Assembly (NCBI GenBank): GCA_963855995.1
Contig: OY979717.1
Span: forward strand, 27,857,746-27,921,745
Direction of reading: 5' to 3'
Origin: Muricea muricata
Lineage: Eukaryota > Cnidaria > Anthozoa > Malacalcyonacea > Plexauridae
Length of the DNA stretch: 64,000 bases
This document shows positions 34,335-44,400 of this stretch, piece by piece. The position numbers and the translations under genes were made by a program. The notes under the pieces are model-generated. The model worked only from the letters and a program-made list of their open reading frames with translations. It had not been told where the DNA came from and searched no databases. Every line of letters begins with the position of its first letter. Position 1 is the stretch's first letter.

Positions 34335-37300
34335 ACAAGTCAACTCTTACAGATGAAGTTCATTTCCAAGTAGCTGGCGATGGTCCGTCGACATTAAATG
34401 ATCGTGCTAATGCTTTCCATGTTGGCCTTAAAAATGGAGAAACCGGCACAGTAATTCCGGACCAAACAGGGGCCGGAAAGCCCGAAATCGCTAGAGCTAT
34501 AATTCCAGTCAAAGTAAGGAGCAAAGAAACGAATAAGACAATCGTTACTTACGCATTTCTAGACAACGGGAGTGATTCGTCGTTCTGTACTGAAAGTCTG
34601 GCTGAACAATTGGGTGTTAAGGGTATCGAAACAGCGATTTCACTAACAACGATGGAAAAGAAGAATAGCATTATCAATAGCTCAATTATCCAACACTTGG
34701 AAGTCTCGGATTTGGACCAAAATTGTTGTATTGACTTACCACTTATCTATACTGCAGCTGATATTCCTGTCTCCAGTGAAGACATTCCAACTCAAGAAGA
34801 CGTTGATCAGTGGCCACATCTTCAAGGCGTTCAGCTACCAGTCGTCGACGCTCAGATTGGTATTCTTATCGCAAGTGACGTTCCGAAAGCGCTAGACCCT
34901 ATTGAAGTCAGAAATAGTGAGAATGGTGGTCCGTACGCGACTAAAACCTTGCTAGGATGGGCAATCAACGGACCTTTATTTCGTCGGAATAAAGCTAAGA
35001 GAATTGAAAATTTCTACGTGAACGCTGATGTGAAATTAAATCAATTGGTGATGGATGCTATAAAAAGAGACTTTAACGAATCAATCTCCGATGCCAAGAC
35101 TGAAATGTCTCAAGAAGAAGCACAGTTCATAGCCAACGTTCGAAGTACAGTCACACTTGAAAACGGTCACTATGTAATCGCATTGCCATTCAAGAACAAA
35201 GACTGTCAAATGCCAAACAACAGAGAGCAGGTAGAACAACGCGCCCGTTGGTTGAAACAAAAGTTACTGAAAAACCCAAAGCTGTTTGAGGACTATAAAG
35301 CGTTTATTGATAATCTCCTCGACAAATCGTATGCTCGAAAGATCCCACCAGAACATTTATGCAAGAGTGATGGCAAAGTCTGGTACATACCACACCATGG
35401 TGTTTACCATCCACACAAGCCAGGCAAAATAAGAGTGGTGTTCGACTGTTCCTGTAGATATAAAGGCACATCCTTAAACGATCACCTGTTGAAAGGTCCT
35501 GATCTAAGCAATCATCTGATTGGAGTCCTGTTAAGGTTTCGTGAAGAATGCGTTGCTTTCATGGCAGATATAGAATCTATGTTCTACCAAGTTAAAATAC
35601 CAGATTCCGACGCTGATTCCCTTCGTTTCTTATGGTGGACCGAAGGTGACCTAACAAAGGATCCAGAAGAATACCAAATGCTTGTACACCTCTTCGGAGC
35701 TACATCTTCACCTAGCTGCTCAAACTTTGCCCTCCTGAAGACTGCAGAAGACAACGAAGGAAAGTTCAATAGTGAAGTGATCAGTACAGTCAAGAGACAT
35801 TTTTATGTAGACGACTGCCTCAAGTCCTCTCCTACAGTTAGTAGTGCGATTCCGCTGGTCGAAGACCTACGTGACCTCTTGATGAAAGGCGGCTTCCATT
35901 TAACAAAGTGGACGAGCAACAGCCGTGAATTGTTGGCAAGTATTCCGAAAGACGAACGCGCCAAAGAGGTCAAAGATCTTGACCTAGATAAACTACCAAT
36001 TGAAAGAGCTCTTGGAATTCAATGGTCTGCAGAATCTGACGAATTCTACTTCAAGATTGTTATTAAAGAAAGACCGCTGACTAGACGAGGAATCCTTTCA
36101 GTAATGAGTTCCATCTACGATCCACTTGGCTTGTTATCACCAGTTATCTTACCTGTGAAAGTCATCTTACAAGAATTATGTAGATTGAAGTTAGGCTGGG
36201 ATGATACAATACCCGACGAGTATCGATCAGCATGGTTACGATGGTTGGAAGATCTCCCTAAGCTGTCTCAGCTATCAATCCCACGTTGTTACAAACCTTC
36301 AGATTTCGAAGTCAAGTCAAGCGAGCTGCATCACTTTTCAGACGCATCTGAATCAGGGTACGGGTCAGTATCTTACATTCGCCAAGAAAGTCATGACGAA
36401 AGAATTCATTGTTCACTCGTGCTTGGAAAGGCTCGCGTAGCACCGCTGAAGACAATCTCTATTCCTCGCCTTGAGCTTTCAGCCGCTACAGTGTCTGTTC
36501 GCGTTGACTCTATGTTGCAGAAAGAATTGGATATTCCGCTCGAAAGTACAACGTTTTGGACGGACAGTACGGCGGTAATACGTTATGTAGAAAATGAGAA
36601 TCGAAGATTCCAAACATTTGTCGCTAATCGTATTGCCATTATTCGAGATCGATCAAAGCCCGCGCAGTGGAGATTCGTGGACGGTACGTTGAATCCTGCA
36701 GATTTAGCATCACGTGGCTTGACTGCCGTCAAATTCCTAAAGTCCAACGTCTGGATGAATGGTCCCGACTTTCTATGGAAGCCTCGATCGAGCTGGCCAG
36801 AACGTCCGGAGAGTCTTCAATCCACCGAAGTACCTCTCGACGACCCGGAATTGAAGCGTAATACGATTTCTGGCATCACCAATGTCCACAACACCTCGCT
36901 GACAGAGGACTTTCTTCTTAACCTTTTACAAGGAATTTCTTCCTGGTATCATGCGCTAAAACTAGTAGCATGGATTCTGCGTTATCGAAGAAAGTTGATC
37001 GAAGCTATTCGAAAGCGTAAACAGAAGTTGTTCAGAAGCAAAGAATCTCGAGAATCAAATGGTACGAGGTTGACCGTGGACGAGCTTAAAGCAGCAGAAA
37101 GAGTCATTCTGATATGTGTCCAACAAAAGTACTTCCCAGAAGAAATGACGGCGTTACAAGGACAAGGATCAAAACCAAGATATATAAAGAAGTCTAGTCG
37201 ACTATCCAAGCTAGATCCAATTTTACAAGACGGCCTACTTCGCGTGGGTGGACGACTGAGGCATGCTGTAATTCCCGAACATTCGAAGCATCCAGTTATT

Positions 37301-38464
37301 CTACTGAAAGGAATTCACGTAACTAACATTATTATTCAATACTATCATGTCATCTCTGGTCATCTTGGCAGAGAATACATGTTGGCACTTCTACGTAGAA
37401 GATACTGGATCATTCAAGCTAATTCAGCCGTAAGAAGATCATTGTCGCGTTGTGTCAGTTGCAGAAAATGGAAAGCACCAGTTTTGGAGCAGAAAATGGC
37501 CGACTTACTGAAAGATCGCTTGACCCCTGACCATCCTCCATTTACCTTCGTCGGAGTAGACTATTTTGGTCCGTTTCAAGTTCGTCGTGGCAGAAGTTTA
37601 GTTAAGAGGTATGGAGTAATCTTCACATGTCTAGCAATACGAGCTGTTCATATTGAAATAATCTCGCACAGTCTCGACACAGATTCATTTATTTTGGCCC
37701 TACGACGATTCCTTGCCAGACGAGGACAAGTAAAAGAAATAAGATCTGATAATGGTACCAATTTTACAAGTGGCGAAAAGGAATTAAGAGAAGCTATCAA
37801 CAATTGGAACCAAGATAAAATCCATGGTCACCTTTTACAGAAGCATATTACGTGGACATTCAATCCTCCCTATGGTTCCCATTATGGACGTATTTGGGAA
37901 AGATGCATCAGATCTATTCGTGGCATTTTGAGAGTATTACTAAAAGAGCAAGTAATCGACGACGAAGGACTACATACCATCTTGTGCGAAGTTGAAGCTT
38001 TGTTGAATGGTCGACCCATTACGAAAGTTAGCGACGATCCAAAAGACCTTCACGCATTAACCCCAAACCACCTGTTGCTTACTCAGTCCAACCAACCCCT
38101 ACCACCTGGAGTGTTCCACAAGGCTGACGTCTATTCTAAACGACGATGGAGACAAGTACAATATCTTGTCAATATATTCTGGAAAAGATGGATCCGCGAA
38201 TATATCCCTATCCTACAGAAGAGACAGAAATGGCTCCAGCCGAAACGTAACGTAGCAGTTGGCGACTTAGTATTGTTAACTGATTCATCCATGCCCAGGA
38301 ACATGTGGCTAATAGGAAAGGTCGTTAAGATTGTACCCGACAAGAAAGGCTTGGTACGACGTGTGCAAGTCAGAACGAAGTCTAGTGTATTAGAAAGACC
38401 AATAGACAAACTAGTACTATTATTAGAAACGGACAGTGTTGATGAAGATAGTGTTGATGATTAA
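34331..38464 (+). CDS. BEL/Pao Pol (protease, RT, RNase H, integrase)
   Basis: The frame is open from 34331 to the stop at 38462-38464, about 1377 codons. In order: aspartic protease with LDNGSDSS (about 34558); a Peptidase_A17-like segment; RT with FDCSCRYKG, FMADIESMFYQ (catalytic D) and FYVDDCLKS (about 35800); RNase H with SDASESGYG and FWTDSTAVIRY; integrase H2C2 zinc finger (H…GHLGREY…C-V-S-C, about 37330-37470); DDE core with FVGVDYFGP, RSDNGTNF and the E in GRIWERC; and a C-terminal DUF5641-type domain (VGDLVLL, MWLIGKVV). Gene order and domains are those of BEL/Pao. All catalytic residues looked for are present. It would copy RNA to DNA in cytoplasmic particles and integrate it. Confidence 0.95.
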   Translation, partial: VDKSTLTDEVHFQVAGDGPSTLNDRANAFHVGLKNGETGTVIPDQTGAGKPEIARAIIPVKVRSKETNKTIVTYAFLDNGSDSSFCTESLAEQLGVKGIETAISLTTMEKKNSIINSSIIQHLEVSDLDQNCCIDLPLIYTAADIPVSSEDIPTQEDVDQWPHLQGVQLPVVDAQIGILIASDVPKALDPIEVRNSENGGPYATKTLLGWAINGPLFRRNKAKRIENFYVNADVKLNQLVMDAIKRDFNESISDAKTEMSQEEAQFIANVRSTVTLENGHYVIALPFKNKDCQMPNNREQVEQRARWLKQKLLKNPKLFEDYKAFIDNLLDKSYARKIPPEHLCKSDGKVWYIPHHGVYHPHKPGKIRVVFDCSCRYKGTSLNDHLLKGPDLSNHLIGVLLRFREECVAFMADIESMFYQVKIPDSDADSLRFLWWTEGDLTKDPEEYQMLVHLFGATSSPSCSNFALLKTAEDNEGKFNSEVISTVKRHFYVDDCLKSSPTVSSAIPLVEDLRDLLMKGGFHLTKWTSNSRELLASIPKDERAKEVKDLDLDKLPIERALGIQWSAESDEFYFKIVIKERPLTRRGILSVMSSIYDPLGLLSPVILPVKVILQELCRLKLGWDDTIPDEYRSAWLRWLEDLPKLSQLSIPRCYKPSDFEVKSSELHHFSDASESGYGSVSYIRQESHDERIHCSLVLGKARVAPLKTISIPRLELSAATVSVRVDSMLQKELDIPLESTTFWTDSTAVIRYVENENRRFQTFVANRIAIIRDRSKPAQWRFVDGTLNPADLASRGLTAVKFLKSNVWMNGPDFLWKPRSSWPERPESLQSTEVPLDDPELKRNTISGITNVHNTSLTEDFLLNLLQGISSWYHALKLVAWILRYRRKLIEAIRKRKQKLFRSKESRESNGTRLTVDELKAAERVILICVQQKYFPEEMTALQGQGSKPRYIKKSSRLSKLDPILQDGLLRVGGRLRHAVIPEHSKHPVILLKGIHVTNIIIQYYHVISGHLGREYMLALLRRRYWIIQANSAVRRSLSRCVSCRKWKAPVLEQKMADLLKDRLTPDHPPFTFVGVDYFGPFQVRRGRSLVKRYGVIFTCLAIRAVHIEIISHSLDTDSFILALRRFLARRGQVKEIRSDNGTNFTSGEKELREAINNWNQDKIHGHLLQKHITWTFNPPYGSHYGRIWERCIRSIRGILRVLLKEQVIDDEGLHTILCEVEALLNGRPITKVSDDPKDLHALTPNHLLLTQSNQPLPPGVFHKADVYSKRRWRQVQYLVNIFWKRWIREYIPILQKRQKWLQPKRNVAVGDLVLLTDSSMPRNMWLIGKVVKIVPDKKGLVRRVQVRTKSSVLERPIDKLVLLLETDSVDEDSVDD

Positions 38465-38502
38465 GTTTTGTATTAATATAATAAGTGTTTGATGGTCTCG
38501 CA

Positions 38503-38519
38503 CACTTAAGGGGCCGGTG
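38503..38519 (+). promoter_or_regulatory. BEL polypurine tract region
   Basis: acacttaaggggccggtg directly before the 3' LTR, containing AAGGGG. Position and purine content fit the plus-strand primer. The tract is short and interrupted by cc. Confidence 0.45.
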
Positions 38520-38777
38520 TGTAGCATACAATTGCTAATTTAAATATGTAAATATTAGTAAAGCATATAAAAGGCGAGAGTGTGGTATAAACGTTTCTTA
38601 GTTTGTTTGTGAAAGTAAACCGTGTACATCGTCAACAAATTCCTGAACGTTAACTTAGTTGACTTAGAGCCTTATTGGCAGTTAATATTTGTATTCTTTA
38701 TAAGAATGAGAAGACAGTAAATCATTTTATTTGAAGTGTTGTTCAATTCCTTGTTTAAGCTATTATTGGCAGTAACA
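38520..38777 (+). repeat. BEL 3' LTR
   Basis: 258 bp, TGTAGC…TAACA, identical to the 5' LTR except one A/G difference. Confidence 0.96.
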
Positions 38778-38924
38778 GCACACATTACACTTGTCACAAT
38801 ACACTTCTTCACCTTGATATTCATCAGAAGAAAAAAGCTCTAACAGTTCAGAATCTGAACCAAGATCCAGAATACTATATATTTCTTCTTCGGCATTGTA
38901 TTGAACCTTTGAACGCCTGTCCAT
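38778..38924 (-). pseudogene. piggyBac transposase N-terminus fused to its Cys-rich end
   Basis: From ATG 38924: MDRRSKVQYNAEEEIYSIL, then an acidic, serine-rich stretch (GSDSE, SSDE) typical of piggyBac N-termini. It then passes directly to YCDKCNVC, the start of the C-terminal Cys-rich finger. The whole catalytic region is absent, so this is an internally deleted, non-autonomous copy. The BEL element is inserted within the last Cys motif, with its 6-bp target duplication (gcacac) at 38778-38783 and 32099-32104. Confidence 0.65.
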
Positions 38925-39240
38925 TACACCATACCTTAATTGTAATAAATGTATATAGCTTTAAACACTGGCAGTGCACAGATATGTATGTAGCTGATTG
39001 ATAACTATTATGGATAACATATATACCAATGCAAGATGGTTTACTAGCTTCTTCTAAAAAATAATTGTGTGTAAAACCCAAGTCACAAATTACTAAAAAT
39101 CCTTGAAAATTCCTTTCTATAATTCAACTGAACAAGAAAAGCACTAGTTGGATATATAATGTCTCAATCAGACTCAATGCAGCACAATATTCACAAGAGA
39201 AACCAAGGACATATATTACTTCAATACACACAGTTGTAAC

Positions 39241-39640
39241 CCTAAACGGGTATTATTGCCATATGGCAACAAATACTTTTCAACTGTGAAAGCAAGGAAA
39301 TTTTCAAACTCTGCCCATAAGCAATCACAGGTATGATAAAAGTCATATTTTAACTCTACTTATTTCATGTATTTATGCGATTAAAAACTTTAGCCATTGA
39401 AAAAATTGTATATCAATACTCAGCAATAATGCTAAGGTAACGAAACATAAAACACTCACCTCTAATCTTCAAAAGCCTGACTTTTTACTTCGAATTTCGA
39501 CCAAATGGCGGACAAGAAAGAAAAGATAATATGCAATACTTCATGTTAGCAAAGTAAAACATCTTTAGCGGTATTAAGGGGGCTACACTACGATGATCAT
39601 TTATTTGTTGCCATATGGCAACAATGCCCGATAAATTTAA
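39241..39640. mobile_element. Possible 400-bp MITE with TTGTTGCCATATGG ends
   Basis: Copy 2 of the motif (ccctaaacgggtattattgccatatggcaacaaata, 39241-39276) and copy 3 (ttatttgttgccatatggcaacaatgcccg, 39600-39629) face each other in inverted orientation. They could be the two ends of one short element, or copy 2 could pair with copy 1 at 31618 around the piggyBac remnant. The right end abuts the 3' end of the following LINE. Confidence 0.4.
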
Positions 39641-39845
39641 ATTAAAAAGAATATTAATCCGATTACATTGCAAATTGGAATCATTTTCACTATTTTTAAG
39701 ATATTCTTTTATGCAATGACAAAAACATCTATAATTGTTAATATTCCTGATTTCTACAGGAAGCTTCTTAAAAGTAGCTGCAGCTGAGTCTTGAAAAGAT
39801 CCTCACTCCTTAGGAATACTTAGGACAGGTGTAGAAGATCTTAGC

Positions 39846-41895
39846 CTATATACATTGACACAGTAGCGATAGTCTTAAATATTCTGGAAAAGGATCATCA
39901 TGCAAGGCTTTATATGTTAATTTTAGAATATTAAAATCCATCCTCTTACTAATACTCCGCCAATTCAAGGTGGCAAGGTCTTCCTGTCTTGCAAATTTCA
40001 TTAAAACAAAACCTGCACATGCGTTTTGAAGGCGTTGAAGCCGCTTTTGTTGGTATACTGGCAATGGGTAGAATACAGGACTAACATAGTCAATTTTGGA
40101 AAGGACAAGGCTTTCAACGAGCGTCTTTCTTACATGGAAGGGCGCCAAGTTCTTCAACTTCTTCAATACTGCTAAAATTCCGTAACACGAAGTTAGCAAA
40201 AAGTCGGTATATGAAGACCATGATAGATGCTCATTTAAGTGAACTCCTAAAAGATTTTTACATCGTATTCGATCAAGTAATTTGTCCCCACATTTAAAAC
40301 TGAACGTACGATCGCCTAGATCATGAGCATGTGCCATCTGAGATGTGGAAAATAACATCCAATCAGTTTTGGAGGAATTCAGTACCAAGTTGCAGCACTG
40401 AGAGTAATCAACCAATCGTACTATGGCATCATTAACCTCTTTTACAGCCGAGTCTAGATCGCATACTTGTGAATGAACGTAAAACGATGTGTCATCCGCG
40501 TATTGATAGGAAAGTAATTGAAGCTTTTCCTGTAAGTCTGGAACATATAGGTTGAAGAACATCGGTTTAAGAACTGAACCCTGTGGTACGCCAAATTCTA
40601 CGGTGAGGCGACTAGATTTCTCATCATTAACCTGTACCAGCTGTTGTCTGTTTGTAAGATAATTAATCACCCAGTGCAGAAATGATTTTGAAAAGCCCAG
40701 TCCGTGCATCTTAGTTAAAACAGTTCTGGACTGTACCGTATCAAAAGCTTTACTGTAGTCTGCATAAATCATAAGAGTTACCTCTCCCTTCTTAGATGCT
40801 CTAATCAATGCATCCCGAATACCCAATAACACAGTTGTTGTAGAGTGCCCTTTTCTAAATCCAGACATCGTGGCTCCAAGAAGTGCTCTTTCTTCAATAT
40901 ATATACGCAATCATCTGATTTAAAACAAGCCGCTCAAAAACCGTTGACAATGCCGGAAAAATTGAGACAGGTCTATAGTCCGCCTCACACAAAGGTTGGT
41001 CTACTTTGGGAATAGGCGAGATTCTTGCAACTTTCCACGCTTCTGGAAAGGTCGACCGAGTAATACAATTGTTTATTATATATTGCAAAGGACTCGCTAG
41101 ATGTTCTTTCGCCAGTTTTACAAATTTAACCGGTATATCGTCAATACCAGTAGATGTGTCTGAGCGAAGTTTATCGATTTCAGACAATACCTCACGATGC
41201 GAAACAAGCCGTAAAGTGAATGGTAGCTGTGACGTTGTATCCTCAGAAAGAGAGTCAATTAATTCGAGTAGGTCTGATGGTGTAGCTGGCTTAGTTCCTA
41301 ATATTCTTTCCTTCGTATTAACAAAAAAGTCATTGAGTTTATCTGGATCTGCATTAAGAGGCTTCTTGTTGGGGTGGAGAATACGATGTATCATTTTCCA
41401 TACCTCCTTTGGCCTATTAGAAGAGAGAGCAGTTTTGATAAAGTTTCGCTTTGTTTTATTAATAACAGGCTTTATATTGTTGCGAACTTCTCGAAAAGCC
41501 TTCCAAGAATCATCACTGTTAGTTTTATGAGCTTCAAAGCGTAATCTGTCCCGATCCGCCTGTAGTTGTCGTGTTTCATTTGCGTTCATCCATGGTGCCG
41601 GGGGGCGTGTCAACTTGACTCTTTTTGAAGGAGCATGTCTGTTTATACATTCACTAAACAAAGTGTTAAGGGCATTTACCATGTCGTCGGGTGACTCTGA
41701 GCCATATCTTACGGAATACGGTTGGTTAGCGGAATCTTCAAGAAATTCTTCGGTGACGAATTTTCTGTCTCTCCAGTCGTAGCCATTTGTATCTAGGTTG
41801 AAAGCGCCGCACACGAACGTTGACACAAGCAAATACTGCATCGTCGTCACTGATCGTAGGAGCAAGAATAATTCCTGTAGCCGCCACACATGCAA
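39846..41895 (-). pseudogene. LINE reverse transcriptase
   Basis: Two overlapping frames, 41895-40894 and 40910-39846, shifted near 40900. The first has the linker and fingers (APWMNANETRQLQADRDRL; TSTGIDDIPVKFVK; FPEAWKVARISPIPKVD; DYRPVSIFPALS). The second has GFRKGHSTTT, IYADYSKAFDTV (first catalytic D), FGVPQGSVLKPMFFNLYV and YQYADDTSFY (catalytic DD), then thumb NLLGVHLNEHLSW and VLSKIDYVSPVF. All catalytic aspartates are present. The G-P usually found in the QGSVLGP block is K-P. Style: L2/CR1. Confidence 0.9.
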
Positions 41896-42481
41896 TGCGG
41901 GTCATTGGGTACAATATGATCAATTAATGTTTTCGAATTTGTGTGACACGTGTTGGTTTCGTTACATGTTGACTAAACCCAAAAATTTCCGGAATTGACT
42001 GATACTTTTTGCTTAGAGGATCGTTAGGCTTCAATAAATCAATATTGATATCGCCAGTAACTAAAAGCAGGCCATCCCACGATACGGTGAGATAGCCCAG
42101 CAAGGACTCAAAACTGTCTAGCCAATCTGAGGGGTTTTGAACTCGCTCCGATCGATAAATCACACCAATCAATGCTTTGCTATGTTTATTTCCTCCCGGA
42201 GTTTCAATCCATAATTGTTCCATATTCGTTTGAAGACTTTGGATATCCTTTCTTCGCTTGTACTTGATTGAATTGCTAATATATGCTCCAAGACCACCAC
42301 CGCGAATGTTGTCACGGTTTCGAAATACTGCTCCGTAGCCGGGTAAAGAAACGTATTCTAACAGCGCAGGATTTTCCTTGAGCCAAGTTTCACTCATGGT
42401 GACAACATCCATCGGATACTGAGACAAAAGGACCTGAAACTCGTTGAAAGAGGACACCATACTCTGGGTATTTAAATGCAT
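41738..42481 (-). pseudogene. LINE AP endonuclease
   Basis: Open from 42481: NTQSM, MSETWL (catalytic E region), GGGLGAYIS, IGVIYR and LVTGDINIDLL (D-N motif), all hallmarks of the APE-type nuclease that nicks target DNA. The frame breaks at 41924. The end of the domain, with the SDDDAVFACVN segment matching the S-D-H block, continues in another frame to 41738. In that block the usual H of S-D-H is D, so catalysis may be lost. Confidence 0.82.
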
Positions 42482-42516
42482 TAAGCTGAGATGTCGTGGA
42501 TGTTCCTTTAAAATGC

Positions 42517-42831
42517 TTACAGCAGTTCTGAAATGCCCACATACGACACGTTTAAACTGTTGTCCACACCTGACATATCTAAAGATGGACAGTTGCTAAA
42601 AGGAAGTACAGTAAACAGACATTTTAGACAAGTCCATGTAGAAGTTAAACATTTAATATTGAGTTCCGTGCAATTTAAATGCCGTTGACCGAAACAAATC
42701 TCGCAAGTCACGCTTTTCTGATTCTTCCGAATAGTTTTCATGCAGTTATCACATTGAACATTCACAGGGCCAGGATTTGTCGAGATATCCTCACATAGCA
42801 ACAGAACCTGGAAAGTTGCAGTCATTTGCAT
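42517..42831 (-). pseudogene. LINE N-terminal module: 2A-like motif plus PHD finger
   Basis: The frame reads LLLCEDISTNPGP at residues 10-22 (2A-like at 42766-42789). The canonical E of D-x-E-x-N-P-G-P is S here. A C4HC3 PHD finger follows at once: C27, C30, C43, C46, H51, C54, C68, C71. PHD fingers in LINE proteins are thought to guide chromatin contact. The 5' continuation (NDCNFPGSVAM) lies in another frame at 42791-43042. Whether the altered 2A can still skip is doubtful. Confidence 0.75.
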
Positions 42832-43020
42832 AATATAAAGCTCTTGCTTTAAACCTCTTTCTCTTGCATAATTCCCTTTGTTTACTGAATACTAATTTAC
42901 AGGTTAATGACCAAGTTCGAACTTTGAACAATAAAAATTTGCAATCCAGGCTTCCGAAACCCCGTCTCATTGTTTCAACATAATTAGAATTGCAGATCAT
43001 TTCACATTTGGAATGGTTAA

Positions 43021-43348
43021 GGGGCTGATTATATGGTCCCACTTACCCGGGATTAAGTGAAGCGTAAAATGATCTTGAGGTATTGAAAAATGTCATTTTA
43101 TGAAACGAAACGACCAACGTTCGAATGCTTTCAGCATTGATCCAATACAAAGTCAAAGATAGATTCACCGTAACAAAAATTAATGCGATATACACCATTT
43201 TGTTTTCTTCATATTTCGGCAAAACGGAAATCTCAAGCAATCAAGGATTAAACATTTTTTACAACGTAAACTATGACTTTTTTTAATACCTTAAAATCAT
43301 GTTACGCTTCACGTAATCCCGGGTAAGTGGGATCATATAATCAGCCCC
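43021..43348. mobile_element. 328-bp MITE with ~55-bp terminal inverted repeats
   Basis: Ends ggggctgattatatggtccc / reverse complement at 43329-43348, with pairing extending about 55 bp (… acccgggattaagtgaagcg). The 3-bp target duplication TAA lies at 43018-43020 and 43349-43351, as in PIF/Harbinger-type elements. No gene inside; the interior ORF is a by-product. Confidence 0.9.
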
Positions 43349-43520
43349 TAAGTCCAAAATTTTGGAAAATATATGTGCGTACACTGGCAAGTTATATATG
43401 AAAAACACATCTTCATAATGTTTAACTGTTTCATTCGGCGCTCCCCGTCCTTCTATACCTAAATTGTGATTAAGTCTAGCGAAAGAACCACACAAACAGA
43501 CTTCAGCGTTACAGCAAACA

Positions 43521-43730
43521 TCACGAATGCCGTCGTCTCTCCCATGCAAGGCCCGATATAACTAAACTTTCCAAATTTCCACAACCATCTCCCAAACATC
43601 CATCTCCACGGTTTCTTCCATCACAATTTGGAATTGCCTGCCCTTCCAAAGCCGGTTGCTGGCCAAAACAAATAAAAAGGCCGACAGAAACGACGAAAGT
43701 AGCGGAGCACCAAAACCCATGACTAGCCAT
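43521..43730 (-). CDS. Candidate secreted protein first exon
   Basis: From ATG 43730 the frame starts MASHGFWCSATFVVSVGLF with a hydrophobic core and then polar residues, a good signal-peptide profile, followed by a Cys/Gly/Asp-rich stretch (NCDGRNRGDGCLGDGCGN). It stops at 43521. The next frame downstream (43549-43283) is also Cys-rich at its start (CCNAEVCLC). Either a small indel separates them or this is an isolated exon. No family recognised and no strong donor site found. Confidence 0.3.
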   Translation of the reverse strand: MASHGFWCSATFVVSVGLFICFGQQPALEGQAIPNCDGRNRGDGCLGDGCGNLESLVISGLAWERRRHS

Positions 43731-43818
43731 ACCTAGTGTTTTATATCCCATCAGTTGGTTAGTCTGAAAATCAGGATTTTTGCGGGCTGGGTTACCTGAG
43801 TTTGTTGAACAAATATCT

Positions 43819-44035
43819 TTTTTGTTGAATATAAATATGTTTGTTGAAGTTGAATGAATTTTTTTGTTTAATATAAACATGTTTGTTGAAGTTGAATGAA
43901 CATTTTTGTTAAATATAAACATGTTTGTTGAAGTTGAATGATAATTTTTGTTAAATATAAATATGTTTGTTGAAGTTGAATGAATATTTTTGTTGAATAT
44001 AAATATGTTTGTTGAAGTTGATTAAATATATTTGT
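43819..44035 (+). repeat. Minisatellite, ~43-bp unit, five copies
   Basis: Unit core: tttttgttgaatataaatat then gtttgttgaagttgaatgaa, repeated five times with small changes (ttgtta or ttgttg; aaacatg or aaatatg), then decaying into tttgttgaatttt. Located upstream of the candidate secreted exon. Confidence 0.92.
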
Positions 44036-44202
44036 TGAATTTTGAAATAAATCGCTAACCTATAGCTATTTCTTGCCGTGTATATGCAATCTGTAGTGTG
44101 TAGCGGCAGCAAAGCCTTCGTAACACTTTTCTAAAGGCTTCTTCGTAAGGCTTTTCTAAATGTTGTTAGCTTACGTAAAAAATTGATGAAATAAGATATT
44201 CA

Positions 44203-44400
44203 ATGTCAAGCAAAAACATTGACTTGATTGCCTTCAATGAGACTCGGCTATTTGCTGACGACACAAACCTGACAGTCTCTGGCGTTTCAATTACTTCTCT
44301 CGAAGCTGCAGTGAATTCTGATTTAAAGAACCCAAGGAAATGGTTAATTGCCAATAAACGTAGGCTTAATGTCGCAAAAGGTAAAACATTGTAAAATCAG
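44203..44400 (+). pseudogene. Reverse transcriptase scrap (LINE)
   Basis: The short frame LFADDTNLTVSGVSITSLEA … KWLIANKRRLNVAKGKT matches RT block 5 (the ADD catalytic pair) plus the following helix of APE LINEs. Only about 60 residues remain; the flanks are noncoding. Confidence 0.75.

Larger units (their letters stand above)
32105..38777 (+). mobile_element. Nearly intact BEL/Pao LTR retrotransposon
   Basis: 6673 bp with two 258-bp LTRs differing at one base, and a gcacac duplication on both sides. Gag and pol are both long and open. The only evident coding defect is the gag-pol junction. No envelope-like gene is present. One difference over 258 bp implies recent insertion. Confidence 0.97.
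39660..42835 (-). mobile_element. APE-type LINE with 2A-like motif and PHD finger (L2/CR1-like)
   Basis: A minus-strand element containing, 5' to 3', a 2A-like motif and PHD finger, an AP endonuclease and a reverse transcriptase, in several frames. The 3' coding end is visible to about 39690 (FKKLPVEIRN followed by a basic helix). No LTR. Frameshifts and stops (for example TGA near 39795) make it inactive. Confidence 0.88.

Noticed and set aside
34321-34340. Programmed -1 frameshift site at the BEL gag-pol junction
   Set aside because: No slippery heptamer, and the frames overlap by only about one base. A mutation is at least as likely, so not annotated as a recoding site.
43819-44035. CRISPR-like array
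   Set aside because: The ~43-bp units are contiguous tandem repeats without unique spacers, in an animal genome.
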